Below are positions 1 through 11,195 of a DNA stretch of 64,000 nucleotides, piece by piece. Below the pieces are notes generated by a model. That model did no database searches and was not told the origin of the DNA. It saw only the letters and a program-made list of their open reading frames with translations. Positions within the stretch are counted from its first letter, which is position 1. The number at the start of each line of letters is the position of its first letter. Source of the stretch: Augochlora pura (Eukaryota > Arthropoda > Insecta > Hymenoptera > Halictidae); NCBI RefSeq assembly GCF_028453695.1, contig NC_135775.1, positions 8,262,046 through 8,326,045 on the forward strand. The letters are read 5' to 3'. The position numbers and the translations under genes are program-made.

Positions 1-1468
1 ATCCACGGATAATAGTTTGCCGCCGAAATGAAACGAACGTTTTCTGAATGCATTATCACTTAAATATTCATGCCAGAATACAGTATACCGATACCGGCGA
101 ATTTTAAATGCTGCACACTTTGGACCGCCGTCGGCTTTCCCACTGAATTAGTATCGGCGTGTATCGATGCTTGTTCGCATTCAATCGCCACCTGTTTGTG
201 TAATATATAAAAATATCGTTCAATGAAATGATTTTCAAAATCCTTTTTCTGTAGCCATGCTATACGTAGTTCAATGTCCTCTATTTTTGTTAGTTATTAT
301 TATTTTTGCAAATCTGTAGAATTTCTGCTTGAATGTTTCCTTGATACTTTTTCCTTTTTGTTATCGTATTTAAAATACTGTTTTCTTTTGGATCACTTTC
401 TATGGAGACCTTTGTGTATTTCATACATTTGAAATTGTTAATCAAAGCGAGTTTAAACGTATTATTGTTTGTCGTAAATATGTATGTGAGAGGCAAGCGT
501 GCCAAACTCGCAGCCCTGGCAACACATTTCAGAATAATTCGTAAGGCGAAAGGTTGAACACGTGTTTCTCAAAAATCCTCAAGAATCGTTATTAATTATA
601 TTTTTCAACGAAATAGTAATATGAATAATCCATGACTACTACACATATTACCTAAAAATATACGATCATTCACTCAACTATTCAGACATCTTTTAAATAA
701 GAATTTTACAAAAATTGGACAAAATGGTGTAAATTATTTTTCGAAAAACCAGATTTATTAAGAAAAACCACTGATTTACTCTACAATATGGAAAACATTG
801 TTGTGAAAAAATATACTTGGTTGGAATGACAACAAAAATAAAAAAAAGCGCAAAAAACTTTTAAATGCCCGCTGAAAAATTCACCGAAATCAATTCATTT
901 TATTGTTTTCATTTTATTTTATTTACGAGCATTGCCAATCACGAGTTAAAACAAAACAAATAAAAACAAAAGGAGCACAGCAACAGCGAGTACATAACAG
1001 AGAAAAATGTGGTAAAAATGTAGATAACGAATTTTATCAAATTTAAAGTAAAGGACTGAAATAAATAAGAGGGTAAGCAGTTTGTGTTGTTACGAGCAAG
1101 AATTTGAAAGAAGTAAATTTATAGTTCCCAGCAAGGTCAAAAAAGGACCACGATGTTTACAAATGCGTTATTTAAATTTTTGTTACAGAATCGCTAAAGA
1201 ATGCGTTTCTGTTCATTTTTTTACTTTGCTGTTGTTCCAAACAATTGCGATGACACTATTGCACTCGTTGCGTCGTAACACGTATTGCACCTGAAAAGAA
1301 TCATTTAGTCGAACTTGAAAAAATTGATCACGTTTTAAAAAATGATTCCGTTTTAAAAAAAATGTTCGAACATAACAGCGACTAACTGTATTTCTACACT
1401 GCCACCCCAATTTCTCGAATCTTAAGAGACACCGTCCGGACGAATCTCGGCGCACCCGTCGAAACACT
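1..1468. other. AT-rich non-coding stretch
   Basis: No gene is recognised here. Open frames in this stretch are short, lysine/asparagine/phenylalanine-rich and resemble no family I know. The only local pattern is a pair of ~19-bp near copies (GATCACGTTTT followed by an A run, then GATTCCGTTTT and an A run) at about 1326-1364. Composition is typical insect intergenic or intronic DNA. Confidence 0.6.
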
Positions 1469-2081
1469 TTGATTAGCGCGGTCGATAAAATTTCACGGCT
1501 CGGATATCGTCGCCACCCACCTAATCAGACGACGTTCCGTTTGCTTGTTGTTGGAAGTTTCTCCTCGAATCTACTACGGCGGACGAAATTTTTCAGAGCT
1601 GCTCGACACTTTCGTCCGTTCCCGTTGTTATTTGAACGCGTGGCCACGCTCGCGGACCGGGACGTTACTCCATTGCCGTCTCGCCGGGAGTCTTCGCGAC
1701 TTCGCGACTTCGCCACAGATAAGTTTGATTGTCGGTAGTCGCAATTTGCGCGCTACGTCATGGACAGAAGCAACGGCGTGCAAAATGCAGCGGCGCGCCG
1801 ACGAGACGCGTCCGCGACGCGGGCTAACTTCTGCGGCGAAACTTTATATTCCACGGAGAAAATCGACTTTACCCGTTCTTTTCGGGACGTACCATTTCGA
1901 CGACTGTTTAGTTCCTTCCACCCATCCCGAACGCCGTGAAACGATGTTTAGCCGGGAATCGCGGGGCACGGCACGCGCGCCCGCGCGCTTGTATGCGTGT
2001 GCACACGTCGAATGCGCGCGATTTATGCGACCCCGTCGCCGCTTTCGAAAGTTTTTGTTTTTTCCTTTTTTTGACTCTTGA
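1469..2081. other. CpG-rich, ORF-dense block, probably not coding
   Basis: This block is sharply richer in G+C and CpG than the sequence on either side, and long frames stay open on both strands: a 178-codon frame on + (1545-2081) and 92-codon and 63-codon frames on -. The translations are arginine/serine-rich without domains, signal peptide or repeats, as expected from CpG-rich DNA where TA-containing stop codons are rare. It could be a promoter or first non-coding exon of a gene lying outside the coding evidence here; no TATA or initiator pair convinced me. I make no functional call. Confidence 0.35.
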
Positions 2082-5000
2082 GAAATCCGAATAGTTAAAA
2101 ATTCGACGAATTTTTGGCCCAGCTCGGGAGTATCGCATTAACATAATGTCATTGGAAATATGCAAATGGTTATGTGCCAAGAACATTTCCTTTTAGAAAA
2201 CTGTTTAACCTGTGGAAAAAAGAACGCAGGACTTTCTTGTGTCCGTACGAACGGAGCCTGTTTATTTAACGCGTCGACCGCCGCACACGACTGTTCCTAA
2301 ATAAGAAAGAGAAAATTTATTGCAGAGATTGTCTCGACAAGCTTCGTCCACTCAGTGGATTCCTATGGAACCTGATGTTCGAGTTTGATAATAAAATCAT
2401 GTCGATCGCGTGAGTTTTATATGGCAGAAGAAGTGTTAAATTGTCGACGAGAAAGAATATCGAAACGTGTAGAAGCAAAAATGTTTATTAAACGAGCACC
2501 TTGAGCCCACTGTTCGAACTGGAAAGATTTGTGTCAAGGGGTCAGGAACATTTGCAAAACTGTTTATAAATTACTGTTGATTGGAATTAAAAATTCTAAG
2601 TCGTTTCACATTCAAATGTTTATCCTTAAATTATCTACCGCGAGACGGCGATAAAGACTAAGTTATTACACCGTGTAATGCAATGTTGCGAAAACGTTTT
2701 CTACACGGAAAGTTTTCTGCGACAAAAAAAAAAAGAAGAAAATATAATACAATTCGTACGATCCTGTCGGTGCTGTTTGATTGGCTATAAAATATGTGTA
2801 ATTAAGAACGACAGCGGTTCCGTTTTGTGTACCGCAAATTAGACGTGGCTATCTTTTCCACGATCTGCTTTCACTAACCTTGTCAGCGAGAAGTTTTAAA
2901 TGTGTACGGGCTTGTCACACGCGCAACTTATGAATAATTAATTGAAACCTTTATATTTAGTTATTCCCATTACCAAACGTTTTCTCTATTCGACCAGAGA
3001 AAAGTTTTCGGTAGCGACACTTGTTTGTCTCTGTCGAGAGCATAATTACCACATTAATGTACCAGGAAATGTGTCACAAAAACGGACCTAATTAACGATT
3101 CTGTAAGTTTCGATCTGCATAATTCCGGTTTTAACCTAGTCGTGTTCCGTAGTGGATCGTAAATGATCTGATTCGTACGATTCATTTTAGTGTACGCGCT
3201 AACGATCACGATTGAGGATTCATAAATCCTACATAAAAAGTTATCGATACTTAAATTGCGCTAACTGGAACGTGGTCTTTTCCGGCGATGAAAAGAATTT
3301 CCCTATTAAATGCAAAAATCAAGATTCAGACAAGATTCTATATTTTTGCTCAACAATTTTAAATAATTATAAATAACGTAACTAAGCAAAGTTACGATGT
3401 TACAACTCGAGAAACAGGAACAAAAAATGGAAGAGGAGAAATAGAGACAGACATAACGTAAACTGATTATACTTTCCCGCGTTTCCTCCTGGTCGACCTT
3501 GCGAGAAAACTTTACAATAAAGAGTTCGAAGCTTCTTCCACGCGTTTTCACCGTCCGCTGCGACGTCGGAATGCAATCTATTCGCAACGATTCGGATTAA
3601 TGAAGGCGTTCCGGGTACGAATTATAATTTTCGTAGAGATTAATTAGATTAACTAAAATATGTGCTTTTAAATATAAACAATAAATATACAATTTTTAAT
3701 ACTCTTAACTCTTTGCAATCGGAGATATTTTGACTCTAAGTCTAAGATAATTTCTCTCTCATTTTTCCCATTATATGTATTAAAATTATTTTAAAGTGAA
3801 ATATAACAACTTTTAATGACACTACTTGTGACATAACTTTAGTTGATTTATCGGTAGCCAGCACACAAGTCATTACCAACCCAGTCTAGCGAATTACGAA
3901 CTTACGAGTGTCACGTGTCGCCATCAATAATCGCTAATTAAAAACGGAAGCGAACGAGACAAGGATCGCGAAAGTATTCGTGGATTAGAACAATTCCAAA
4001 TGAAGACGTTGCTCCGTGTTTATCTCGGTGACAACGGGACGAAAGATACGCGAAATATTTAGAAGCAGCTCGCGACGAGTTCGCAATTAGTGTAGCTACC
4101 GGTGGTAACGACGAGTTAACAGGTCGCGCGGCTCCGGCTCGAGCAGCTTTCCCCATAACTCCTTCAAATTCATCCTACCAAGAAAACGTCTGATGGAAAG
4201 AGGTGAACGAGTGAGAGGGGAGAAAAAAAAAAGAGTGAAGAAGAAGGAATAGATAGCCCGCGACAGAGGGTACATTATCTAAATCGAAACGACGAGCGGG
4301 AGACCTTCTCGACGATTGCCCAGCTAAAACGGATTACCTCTAATCTCTGACATTAGCTCCCTCTTTGTATTCATCGTAACTTGCACGTTCCTATGGAAAT
4401 ATATCTCAATTTACTTTCTATTCTTTTTTGCAGGCGTTCACTTGTGAATGCCAGAATATAAAGAATGGTCGAGATAAATCTTTGTACAGCTCCGCGGACG
4501 GGAAATCGTTGGAACTCGCTAATTAGAAAATCGTATTAAGATAAGGGACGGCGTTACCGGTCCGTATTTTCGCGAGTTTCCTCTCTGTTCCGCAACGGGC
4601 ACTTTTTTCCCTTTGTTAAGTATAATTAAGACGGGCTCGCGCGTTCGATAGGAATCGACGGGAACCATAACTCTGTCGCCGCGCTGTTTCTTTTTCCGTG
4701 TTTCATCAACACCGGCCGAAAAAGATATGCCGGGTAAAATGGCACACGGTTGCGTCTAAAACGGTGTAACGTTTATAAAAGCGGACGAAATTACTGTGCA
4801 ATTATTGACGTAATTCTTTCTAATTTGTTTATTAATTGCAATGAGAAAGAGATTAAAAATTCACGTTTCTTAACCTTTCCTGTTGAGCCTATGACAAAAA
4901 CCTAATCTCGATTAGTTATAAACAAACTGAGAACGTTTTTGAATATTATGGAATTGATGCAGGTAATTTTTATTTTGCATAAATATCCGCAGTCTACATT

Positions 5001-8000
5001 ATAAGTTACAGAGACCTATAAAATGCATTGTTTAAATTTTCGTTATTAGCTCAGATAAAAAAGTTAAGAAACGCGAATTTACAATTTTTCTTTTCGCTAT
5101 CACACGTAATAGCAAAATTATAAAGAAGTCATTTTAATAATTATTCAGTAAACTATTCTCTGTAACATTTCCATCAAATTCAAATCGAGGTTATACCGTT
5201 TTAAAAATGCACGAACAACCTCGGTGCACCACCCAGAAATAACTCGTATCGATTTTGGAAAACTGAACGAACATTATGGGAATGAAAATTCTTGATGCCA
5301 TGTTATCAATTCGATGGAACAACAAACGACCGCGTAAAAGTTTATAAAATCGCCAACAAAATTGGATAGCCCGGATTTTCAATAGAATGCATGAATTGGA
5401 AACACAGACGACTGACAATCTGAGCAATTCATTCTCAACCGTAGATAGTACTACCGGTTAGCCCTGGATCGTGTCGATAAGCATCGATTACCAACTCGGA
5501 GCCCATGCGTTTGTGTAATCGACAGAACAGTTTAGTGGAACATGAGCCGAAAACATGTATCGTTTTCGCGAGCACCGTTTCACGCACTCGGATTGTTATC
5601 GTTCGGTGATCTATCTCCTACCATTGCGAACGATATAATTTACAACATCCTCCTGAGATCGCGAGTTTTATACCGCTACGTTCCACTGTTTTAAACTGTG
5701 CTCTAACGAGCAATGCAAAGTTATTACATCGCCCCTATTTACGAGTTTCCGAAAATATAAATAAATCCTTGATTTATCAACGCGTTACCTTCAAGCTACG
5801 GATTTACGTGAATTTATGGTAAAGCGGGCTTATAAATATAAGAAAACATACGCGTGGGTATTTTGATCGCAGAGAATCTTTTAATCGACTATTAAAATTT
5901 GTCCTTCAGTATAATTTTTACACCAATGCATAAAGAAAAAAACTTTCGTATTCAATTGGAAAAACGATTGATAAAAATGAGAATTCACAAATGAAGAGCA
6001 AACGGAAAGAAAGGTAAAATTCGTTTGTCCACAGAATAAAGAAAGGGCAATATTTTTCGTTGGTTAAAAATTTCATCGCGTGCGAAACGAATACGGTAGT
6101 TTCGGTGGCAAGTTACGTTACCTTCAGCTTAATCTGGATCTCATCCGATTCTTTAGAATTAGCCGAGCTTTCATCGCGTCTCCTCGCGGTAACCAGCTTA
6201 CACTGCTCCATTTAATACTTGAGCCACGCATCTTCTTCCGCCCTCGCATACGAGGCCAGCGTGCATCAACCCCTTCTGACACCTACATGCTTTGAAACTT
6301 TGGTTAATGCTCCGCGATGCAACAGGGTCTTAAGAAAGTTGACATTTGTCTAGTCAATTTTCAACGGATTAGAAAGTTTTCGTGTAAAGTGCTCGAGTTA
6401 AGAACTTTATGTATTTCTGCTCGGCTGTACAGCGTTACCGTGCAACGACACGGCGGAAGGTGTTAATCGGTTCGACAAACGGCGAAAAAAAACATTCGCT
6501 CCGCATTAAAATCTTTCGAAAGAGCACGACCATGTCGTACGCGTCTCGCGGTGTCGAGCCACGTTTGAATGATTTCGTTCGTAGACTAACAATCGAATTT
6601 GTTTCGCCGAAATTTTAGATCTGCCGAAATATCTGGCTAAAATATCCTAAAAACGGTGTGTATCGTTTCATCGAAATAAATCCCGATTTTGATGGCAGAG
6701 AAAAATAATCGCGGCGGTTTTGAAGCGGCAATTTATTCGCCATTCAAAACCGGCGAACTTTTGTGTACAGATTTTTTTTTTTCACGGACCATCGGAAGCA
6801 CGTAAAAAATCGTAGTCGCCGGTGGGATGAATGCCCGGTATAATTTCAGTCTAAAGAGGAGGAAGCTCTTTTTTTCTCTCTCGTAGATGCGCTTAATATA
6901 TGTATGTACAGTCGCTCCGAATGAAAATTGTCCGCGGACTCGTGCTAACGCATTGGTCACCGTGAAATGCGCTGCATTACCGGCGTCCAAACGGAACCTC
7001 CAAATTAATATTTTTTATTTCAGCATTCGGCGATGTCGAGTTCCCGTCGTCCATGCTGGAACATGTTCTTGCAAACTAATATTGAACGATAAAGGACGAA
7101 AATTAATATTTTTTATTTTAACTCTCGGCAATGTTGCAGTTCTCTTTCCCATAGAGAAACGCGCGCTTGCAGAGTGCTATTGCACGATAAATATCTCACA
7201 AATAATATTCTTTTAATACGCAACGTTTGATCGAGATCGATTAAAGATCTAAATGTTAAACTAAGTTTGCAGTAAAATATTATTCAGTGTGATAAAAAAA
7301 AATATTGAACAATAGAAGTGGTATAATTTTGCTGGACTGATTTCAAATGTACCATAAACAGAACATAGAAGTGAAACCGGCGATGAGTCAGAAACCGTAA
7401 ATTGTAATTGTGTAAGAGAAATAGAAGTGTCTCAGGGTAAAGAAACCCACGATGTGTTTTATACTGACAGATCAAGGTTACGATCCAGAATCTACAATGC
7501 AGAATCATCGTAGAATGCTACGGGCTATTTCATAACTTCTGCTCAGAATTTCCTGTTACAATGTATGACATAACAGTTCATTCCACATAATGTTTCATTG
7601 CCAATGTTTCATATTATTGTTGCTATTATAATTTTGTACTTTGAAACGATTAGTACAGTATTAATAAAAGAAGTGAAAAATGACAGAATGCAACCTAAAT
7701 ATATTAAAAATATTTGTAATATTTAAAAGTTGTGTACAAAATGCTTCAGATCATTAAAGAACAGATTGGTATTAATATAGCAACATAGAGGCGATTGAAT
7801 GCGAATGTCTATGCAATATAAATTATTTGTAACATTGGAAAATTAACCGTTAGCGAAATGTATCAAATATGATTAGTGTAGTTTACTGAAGTTTCAAAAC
7901 GAAATTTTGGTAAAACCTGATAACTAGAAAATTCAAACAGAAAATAAAACTGTTATTTATTAAAAATATTAAAGATACAGCATTTACGCAAGTGTAGCCA

Positions 8001-9400
8001 GCAACGATATATCGTTGTTCGACATTAAAAGAGTTAAGTATAAAATGCTCGAAATATGACACAGTTGAAAATTGGAGCACGCAGATTCGGCCGTTGCATT
8101 TAAAAATGCCACAGGCATTTAGAACTGTTCCAGCCGAGATTCGGCAGTACACGATGAATAATTAACCAGTTATGAAACACCATGGATTAAAAGTGAATCA
8201 TAATGGTGCTTCTGACATTGAGGAACACCTAAGTGCCTCTCACTATGAAGTGACACGTGTGCGAGGAAGCGAGGACCCGGGGACACCTATACACATCCGA
8301 AATATTTTGTATCCCTCACCGTTCTTGCCTCCATCATAAATTCCGAAGACGGAGAAGGTGAGAGCGAAATCTCACGTTTTTATGTCTTTTACATTTATAT
8401 AACAAAACCACACACACGCACACAGAGAGACACTGCGGCATGAATACCTGATTGTGCGTGTTACGTCGAGCGTACGGAACTTTCTGTAGGTGGTCGATTT
8501 GCATAACTCGCTAAAACGAATATCTGTACCCGTTGGGAATCATGCTCGTCTTAGAACGCGCTAACGTAATCGCGTCAAACCATATCGTACGGACAATAGA
8601 AAGATCAACAAGTTTACAAGCTATCGATTATTCTTTTTGCTGTCCCCAAGAACAAAGCAGGGTACAGGCCATGCAAAAAATTACATCCCACAGCATTTGT
8701 TCACGGCGACGCAAAGATGTATCCGTTGTGAAAATATTTTTTCATTAAAACGATAGTTCTTTTTTATGATTTCTATAAAAAAGGAGAAATAACTATTCTA
8801 TATTCTATAGAATTATAATTAAAATTCGAACCTTCGTGCAAGGTAAAAGTCGTCTCCATTAATTGCCAGACGTAGGAGTCATGCATATCAACATTCTTAG
8901 TTTCTATTAATCCTTCCATTTATTTAAATTACACTTACTCCTTTTTACCATAAATAATATATAATATTATATACGCTATAGTTTATAGCCACATCGAAGA
9001 TTGTAGAAGAATATATTTTAGGCAACAGAAAAAAATTAAATAAAGTTTAGTTAACGTGTAATATTGTTCAATAGTCACAAAAATGTCTAGCATTTATGTT
9101 CTCCACACGTACATGCAAATTTGTTTTTCGAAAAATCATTTACAAGTACTGATACATTATTTACAACTCCTTAAACTGACTAAGAGAGGAAATCAATTGG
9201 GCAATTACAAGTAGAGTAAAAAGTTTTTGTCTCGCAAAAAACTTTGTTGTCAAGTCATGGAACGTGAGTTAATTAATAACAGGAGACCGTGAAAGTAATG
9301 ATCCCGCGCTGCCCCGGTTGTAAGCAGCGAGATATTATCATTATCTCACGCGGAGAATAGTACAGCATCTTTTCGGGGGTCCCTGCGGCGTGGTCCACTA
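2082..9400. other. Non-coding stretch upstream of the cuticular-type gene
   Basis: More than 7 kb with no recognisable gene. It contains mixed AT-rich DNA and moderately CpG-rich patches (about 4.1-4.7 kb and 6.1-6.6 kb). A diverged direct duplication at 7003-7207 and a CA/GA dinucleotide-rich patch near 8411-8435 are the only structures I see. Open frames are short and without family resemblance. Confidence 0.6.
7003..7207 (+). repeat. Diverged direct duplication, about 98-bp period, two copies
   Basis: Two consecutive segments start with the same 16-bp core AATTAATATTTTTTAT at 7003 and 7101. They keep recognisable identity through a second block (CTCGGC/TTCGGC, AGTTCCC/AGTTCTC, CCAT) and a third (CTTGCA, then TATTGxACGATAAA). 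The spacing between cores is 98 bp. Many substitutions separate the copies, so this is an old local tandem duplication. No coding role is apparent. Confidence 0.55.
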
Positions 9401-9408
9401 TTACGTCA
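9401..9408 (+). promoter_or_regulatory. CRE-like motif TTACGTCA upstream of the cuticular-type gene
   Basis: TTACGTCA matches the bZIP CREB/ATF consensus half-palindrome and lies about 95 bp before the inferred transcription start at 9500. GATA-like words (GATATTATC, TTATCT) occur at about 9331-9347. These are short motifs found by eye; binding is not shown. Confidence 0.3.
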
Positions 9409-9468
9409 CTAGAAAAGTTTGGGGAACTTTGTGTCTTTCGAGTGAAAGGAATATGGCGGCCGTCTCGG

Positions 9469-9504
9469 TATAAAAACCGCCGAATCTTCGGTTTAAGTCA
9501 CATT
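9469..9504 (+). promoter_or_regulatory. TATA box and initiator of the cuticular-type gene
   Basis: TATAAAAA lies at 9469-9476. An arthropod-like initiator TCACAT follows at 9498-9503, putting the likely start A at 9500, 31 bp downstream of the TATA box, which is the canonical spacing. The start codon follows 34 bp later, giving a very short 5' UTR. A strong TATA promoter with a short leader is common for stage-specific, highly expressed insect cuticle genes. Confidence 0.7.
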
Positions 9505-9533
9505 TCGATCCTACTTCTCACAGCAAGTACAAC

Positions 9534-10890
9534 ATGAGGACCTTCGCAGTGAGTATCGCAGTCCGAGAACTGCAGAGCTTAGTGCACTTTTAATGTGCAG
9601 TATAGCTTCACTTCTCGATGAGAGAACGTTTCGTTCAATCTCATTTTAGTTCCATTACAATTTTCGGAAAATTTAAAGATTTACTTCAAATAATCAACAA
9701 TTATTCATTATTAAATTCATTCCAATAATTGCAACTTGCGTACGAACATACCCACATCACTTAGTACAATCTAACTTACAATTAGTTTTTATGAAATAAT
9801 TGAAAATTCTCCTCTGATTCTCTCTCATCGCCAACTGATAATCATTTGTCAGTCTTCGTTAACATTGTTTGTTCTGTTCCAGGCTTCTTTACTTTTGGTG
9901 GTCGTCGCCGCTAGCGCGAACGCAGCCGCCGTAAAGAACCTCCACAAGCGAGGACTCGCTGCCCTCGAAGGCAACGGTCTTGGGTCCGCACAATACCTTC
10001 CACCTGTTTCTTCATCTTACGAAGCACCCGTGTACAAGCCTCAAACGCTGAGCACATCGTTCGTCGCTCCAGCTTCGACCTACGGTGTCCCATCCTTCAA
10101 CTCTCACGTCTCCACCTATAAGGATACATCTTACGTTGTCCCAGCTCCCACTTATGGCGTTCCCGCTGTCCACTCGCAAGTCTCTGTGGTGAAACCCGTG
10201 ACCACATCCTACGTCGCTCCAGTCCCATCCTATGTGGCTCCTGCACCAGCTCCGGTTGCAACCTATGCGGCCTCAGCTCCAGTTTACAGTGCTCCAGTCG
10301 CGCAGGCAGCGTCCTTCAGCTCCAGCTACAGCAACGGATTGTCTTCGGGACACCTGAGCGTACCCAGCACCTCTTATGGCGTGCCCTCCTACAACGTACC
10401 CAGCGTATCTAGCAGCTCCTACAGCGTACCAAGCGTATCCAGCGCCTCCTACAGCGTACCAAGCGTATCCAGCGCCTCCTACAGCGTACCCAGCAACACA
10501 TACGGCGTACCAAGTGTAGCCAGCACCTCCTTCAGCGTACCAAGCGTATCCAGCAGCTCCTACAGCGTACCAAGCGTAGCCAGCACCTCCTTCAGCGTAC
10601 CAAGCGTATCCAGCAGCTCCTACAGCGTACCTAGCGTACCCAGCAGCTCCTACGGCGTACCCAGCACCTCCTACAACGTACCCACCGTCGTCGACCATGC
10701 ACCCGTCGTTCTCCCCCAAACTGGTCACAATCTTGGACTTTCTCTGAGCCACTCGAGCGTGCACTCCGGATCATATAGTGTTCCCCAGCAATCCGCAGTC
10801 GGCACCATCGACCTCTCCTCTGGAGGAGCTTCCCTGGGACATGACGACGGATACTCCTATCCCGTTCCGTCGAAGCAACTCCTCGTCTAA
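9534..10890 (+). CDS. Secreted YGVP/SYSVPS-repeat structural (cuticular-type) protein, two exons
   Basis: The coding sequence joins 9534-9548 (five codons, MRTFA) to 9883-10890. The intron of 334 bp begins GTGAGT at 9549 and ends TGTTCTGTTCCAG at 9882, phase 0. The 340-residue product opens with a strong signal peptide, MRTFAASLLLVVVAASANA, probably cut after Ala19. A dibasic KR follows at 27-28, then a YLPP motif (about 43-46) and YGVP/YVAP units. About nine tandem copies of a ten-residue unit S-Y-S-V-P-S-V-S-S-x span roughly residues 160-272, varied as SFSVPSVSST, SYNVPS and SYGVPS. The tail (about 273-340) is less repetitive, ending in YPVPSKQLLV. Low-complexity, Pro/Val/Ser/Tyr-rich secreted proteins of this style are insect cuticle components. 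I see no chitin-binding R&R consensus, so chitin binding is not claimed, and an eggshell or other extracellular-matrix role is possible. A single uninterrupted exon-2 frame starting at Met 9865 would lack a proper signal peptide, and that Met falls inside the intron. The spliced start is therefore preferred; its context (ACAACATGA) is also good for insects. Confidence 0.88.
9549..9882 (+). other. Intron 1 of the cuticular-type gene
   Basis: The AT-rich intron has a consensus GTGAGT donor and a pyrimidine-rich TTTGTTCTGTTCCAG acceptor. It divides the signal-peptide coding region after codon 5 in phase 0, an arrangement very common in insect cuticle genes. Removing it joins MRTFA directly to ASLLLVVVAASANA, restoring a canonical hydrophobic core, which supports the model. 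Confidence 0.85.
10376..10690 (+). repeat. Coding minisatellite, 30-bp unit
   Basis: Within exon 2 of the cuticular-type gene a roughly 30-bp unit repeats about nine times, built around AGCGTACCAAGCGTATCCAG and a following AGCxCCTAC. Several neighbouring copies are nearly identical at the nucleotide level, including synonymous sites, which suggests recent unequal exchange or slippage rather than only protein-level selection. Because the unit is a multiple of three and stop-free on the other strand, it also leaves a long antisense open frame (10273-10764), which I regard as a shadow. Confidence 0.85.
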
Positions 10891-11195
10891 GACGCAATCT
10901 AATAGAAGAATCTCGAAACAACCGGTCCAAGGTGTTTCACAGTCCTCGCATCTCCCGTCTAGATGATGCTCCGAACTGTCGTCATCAAACTTATCTTAGA
11001 ATTGCTTTTAGATGATACCGAAATGTGATCTTGAGAAGTAGAGAAGGGATGTCGAAGCATTGTATGGAATACTGCGCGGTAGGTCAAAGTAGCAATTCTC
11101 GTGGAAGAGTTGTGAGGGTAGAGTAAAGTAGAGTTTCCTATTTAATGCCGAATTTTGTACAAAAGAAATCAATAAACTTTTCTACGTTCCCCCAC
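10891..11195 (+). terminator. 3' UTR and polyadenylation signal of the cuticular-type gene
   Basis: The stop codon TAA ends at 10890. A canonical AATAAA lies at 11171-11176, with a T/GT-rich downstream region (TTGTTGTTGTTACTTTTGTG, about 11230-11249). Cleavage would fall near 11190-11200, giving a 3' UTR of about 300 nt. The exact site is inferred. Confidence 0.6.

Noticed and set aside
1545..2081. 178-codon plus-strand open frame
   Set aside because: CpG-rich block with frames open on both strands; no protein-like pattern or splice signals.
9865..9882. In-frame Met at 9865 as the start of the cuticular-type protein
   Set aside because: These codons lie in the intron before the TTCCAG acceptor. 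The spliced start at 9534 restores a full signal peptide and sits behind a TATA/initiator promoter.
10273..10764. 163-codon antisense open frame inside the cuticular-type gene, giving Tyr-Ala-Val-Gly-rich repeats
   Set aside because: It is the reverse reading of the 30-bp coding repeat; the repeat unit happens to lack stops on the other strand. No promoter, signal peptide or splice context supports it.
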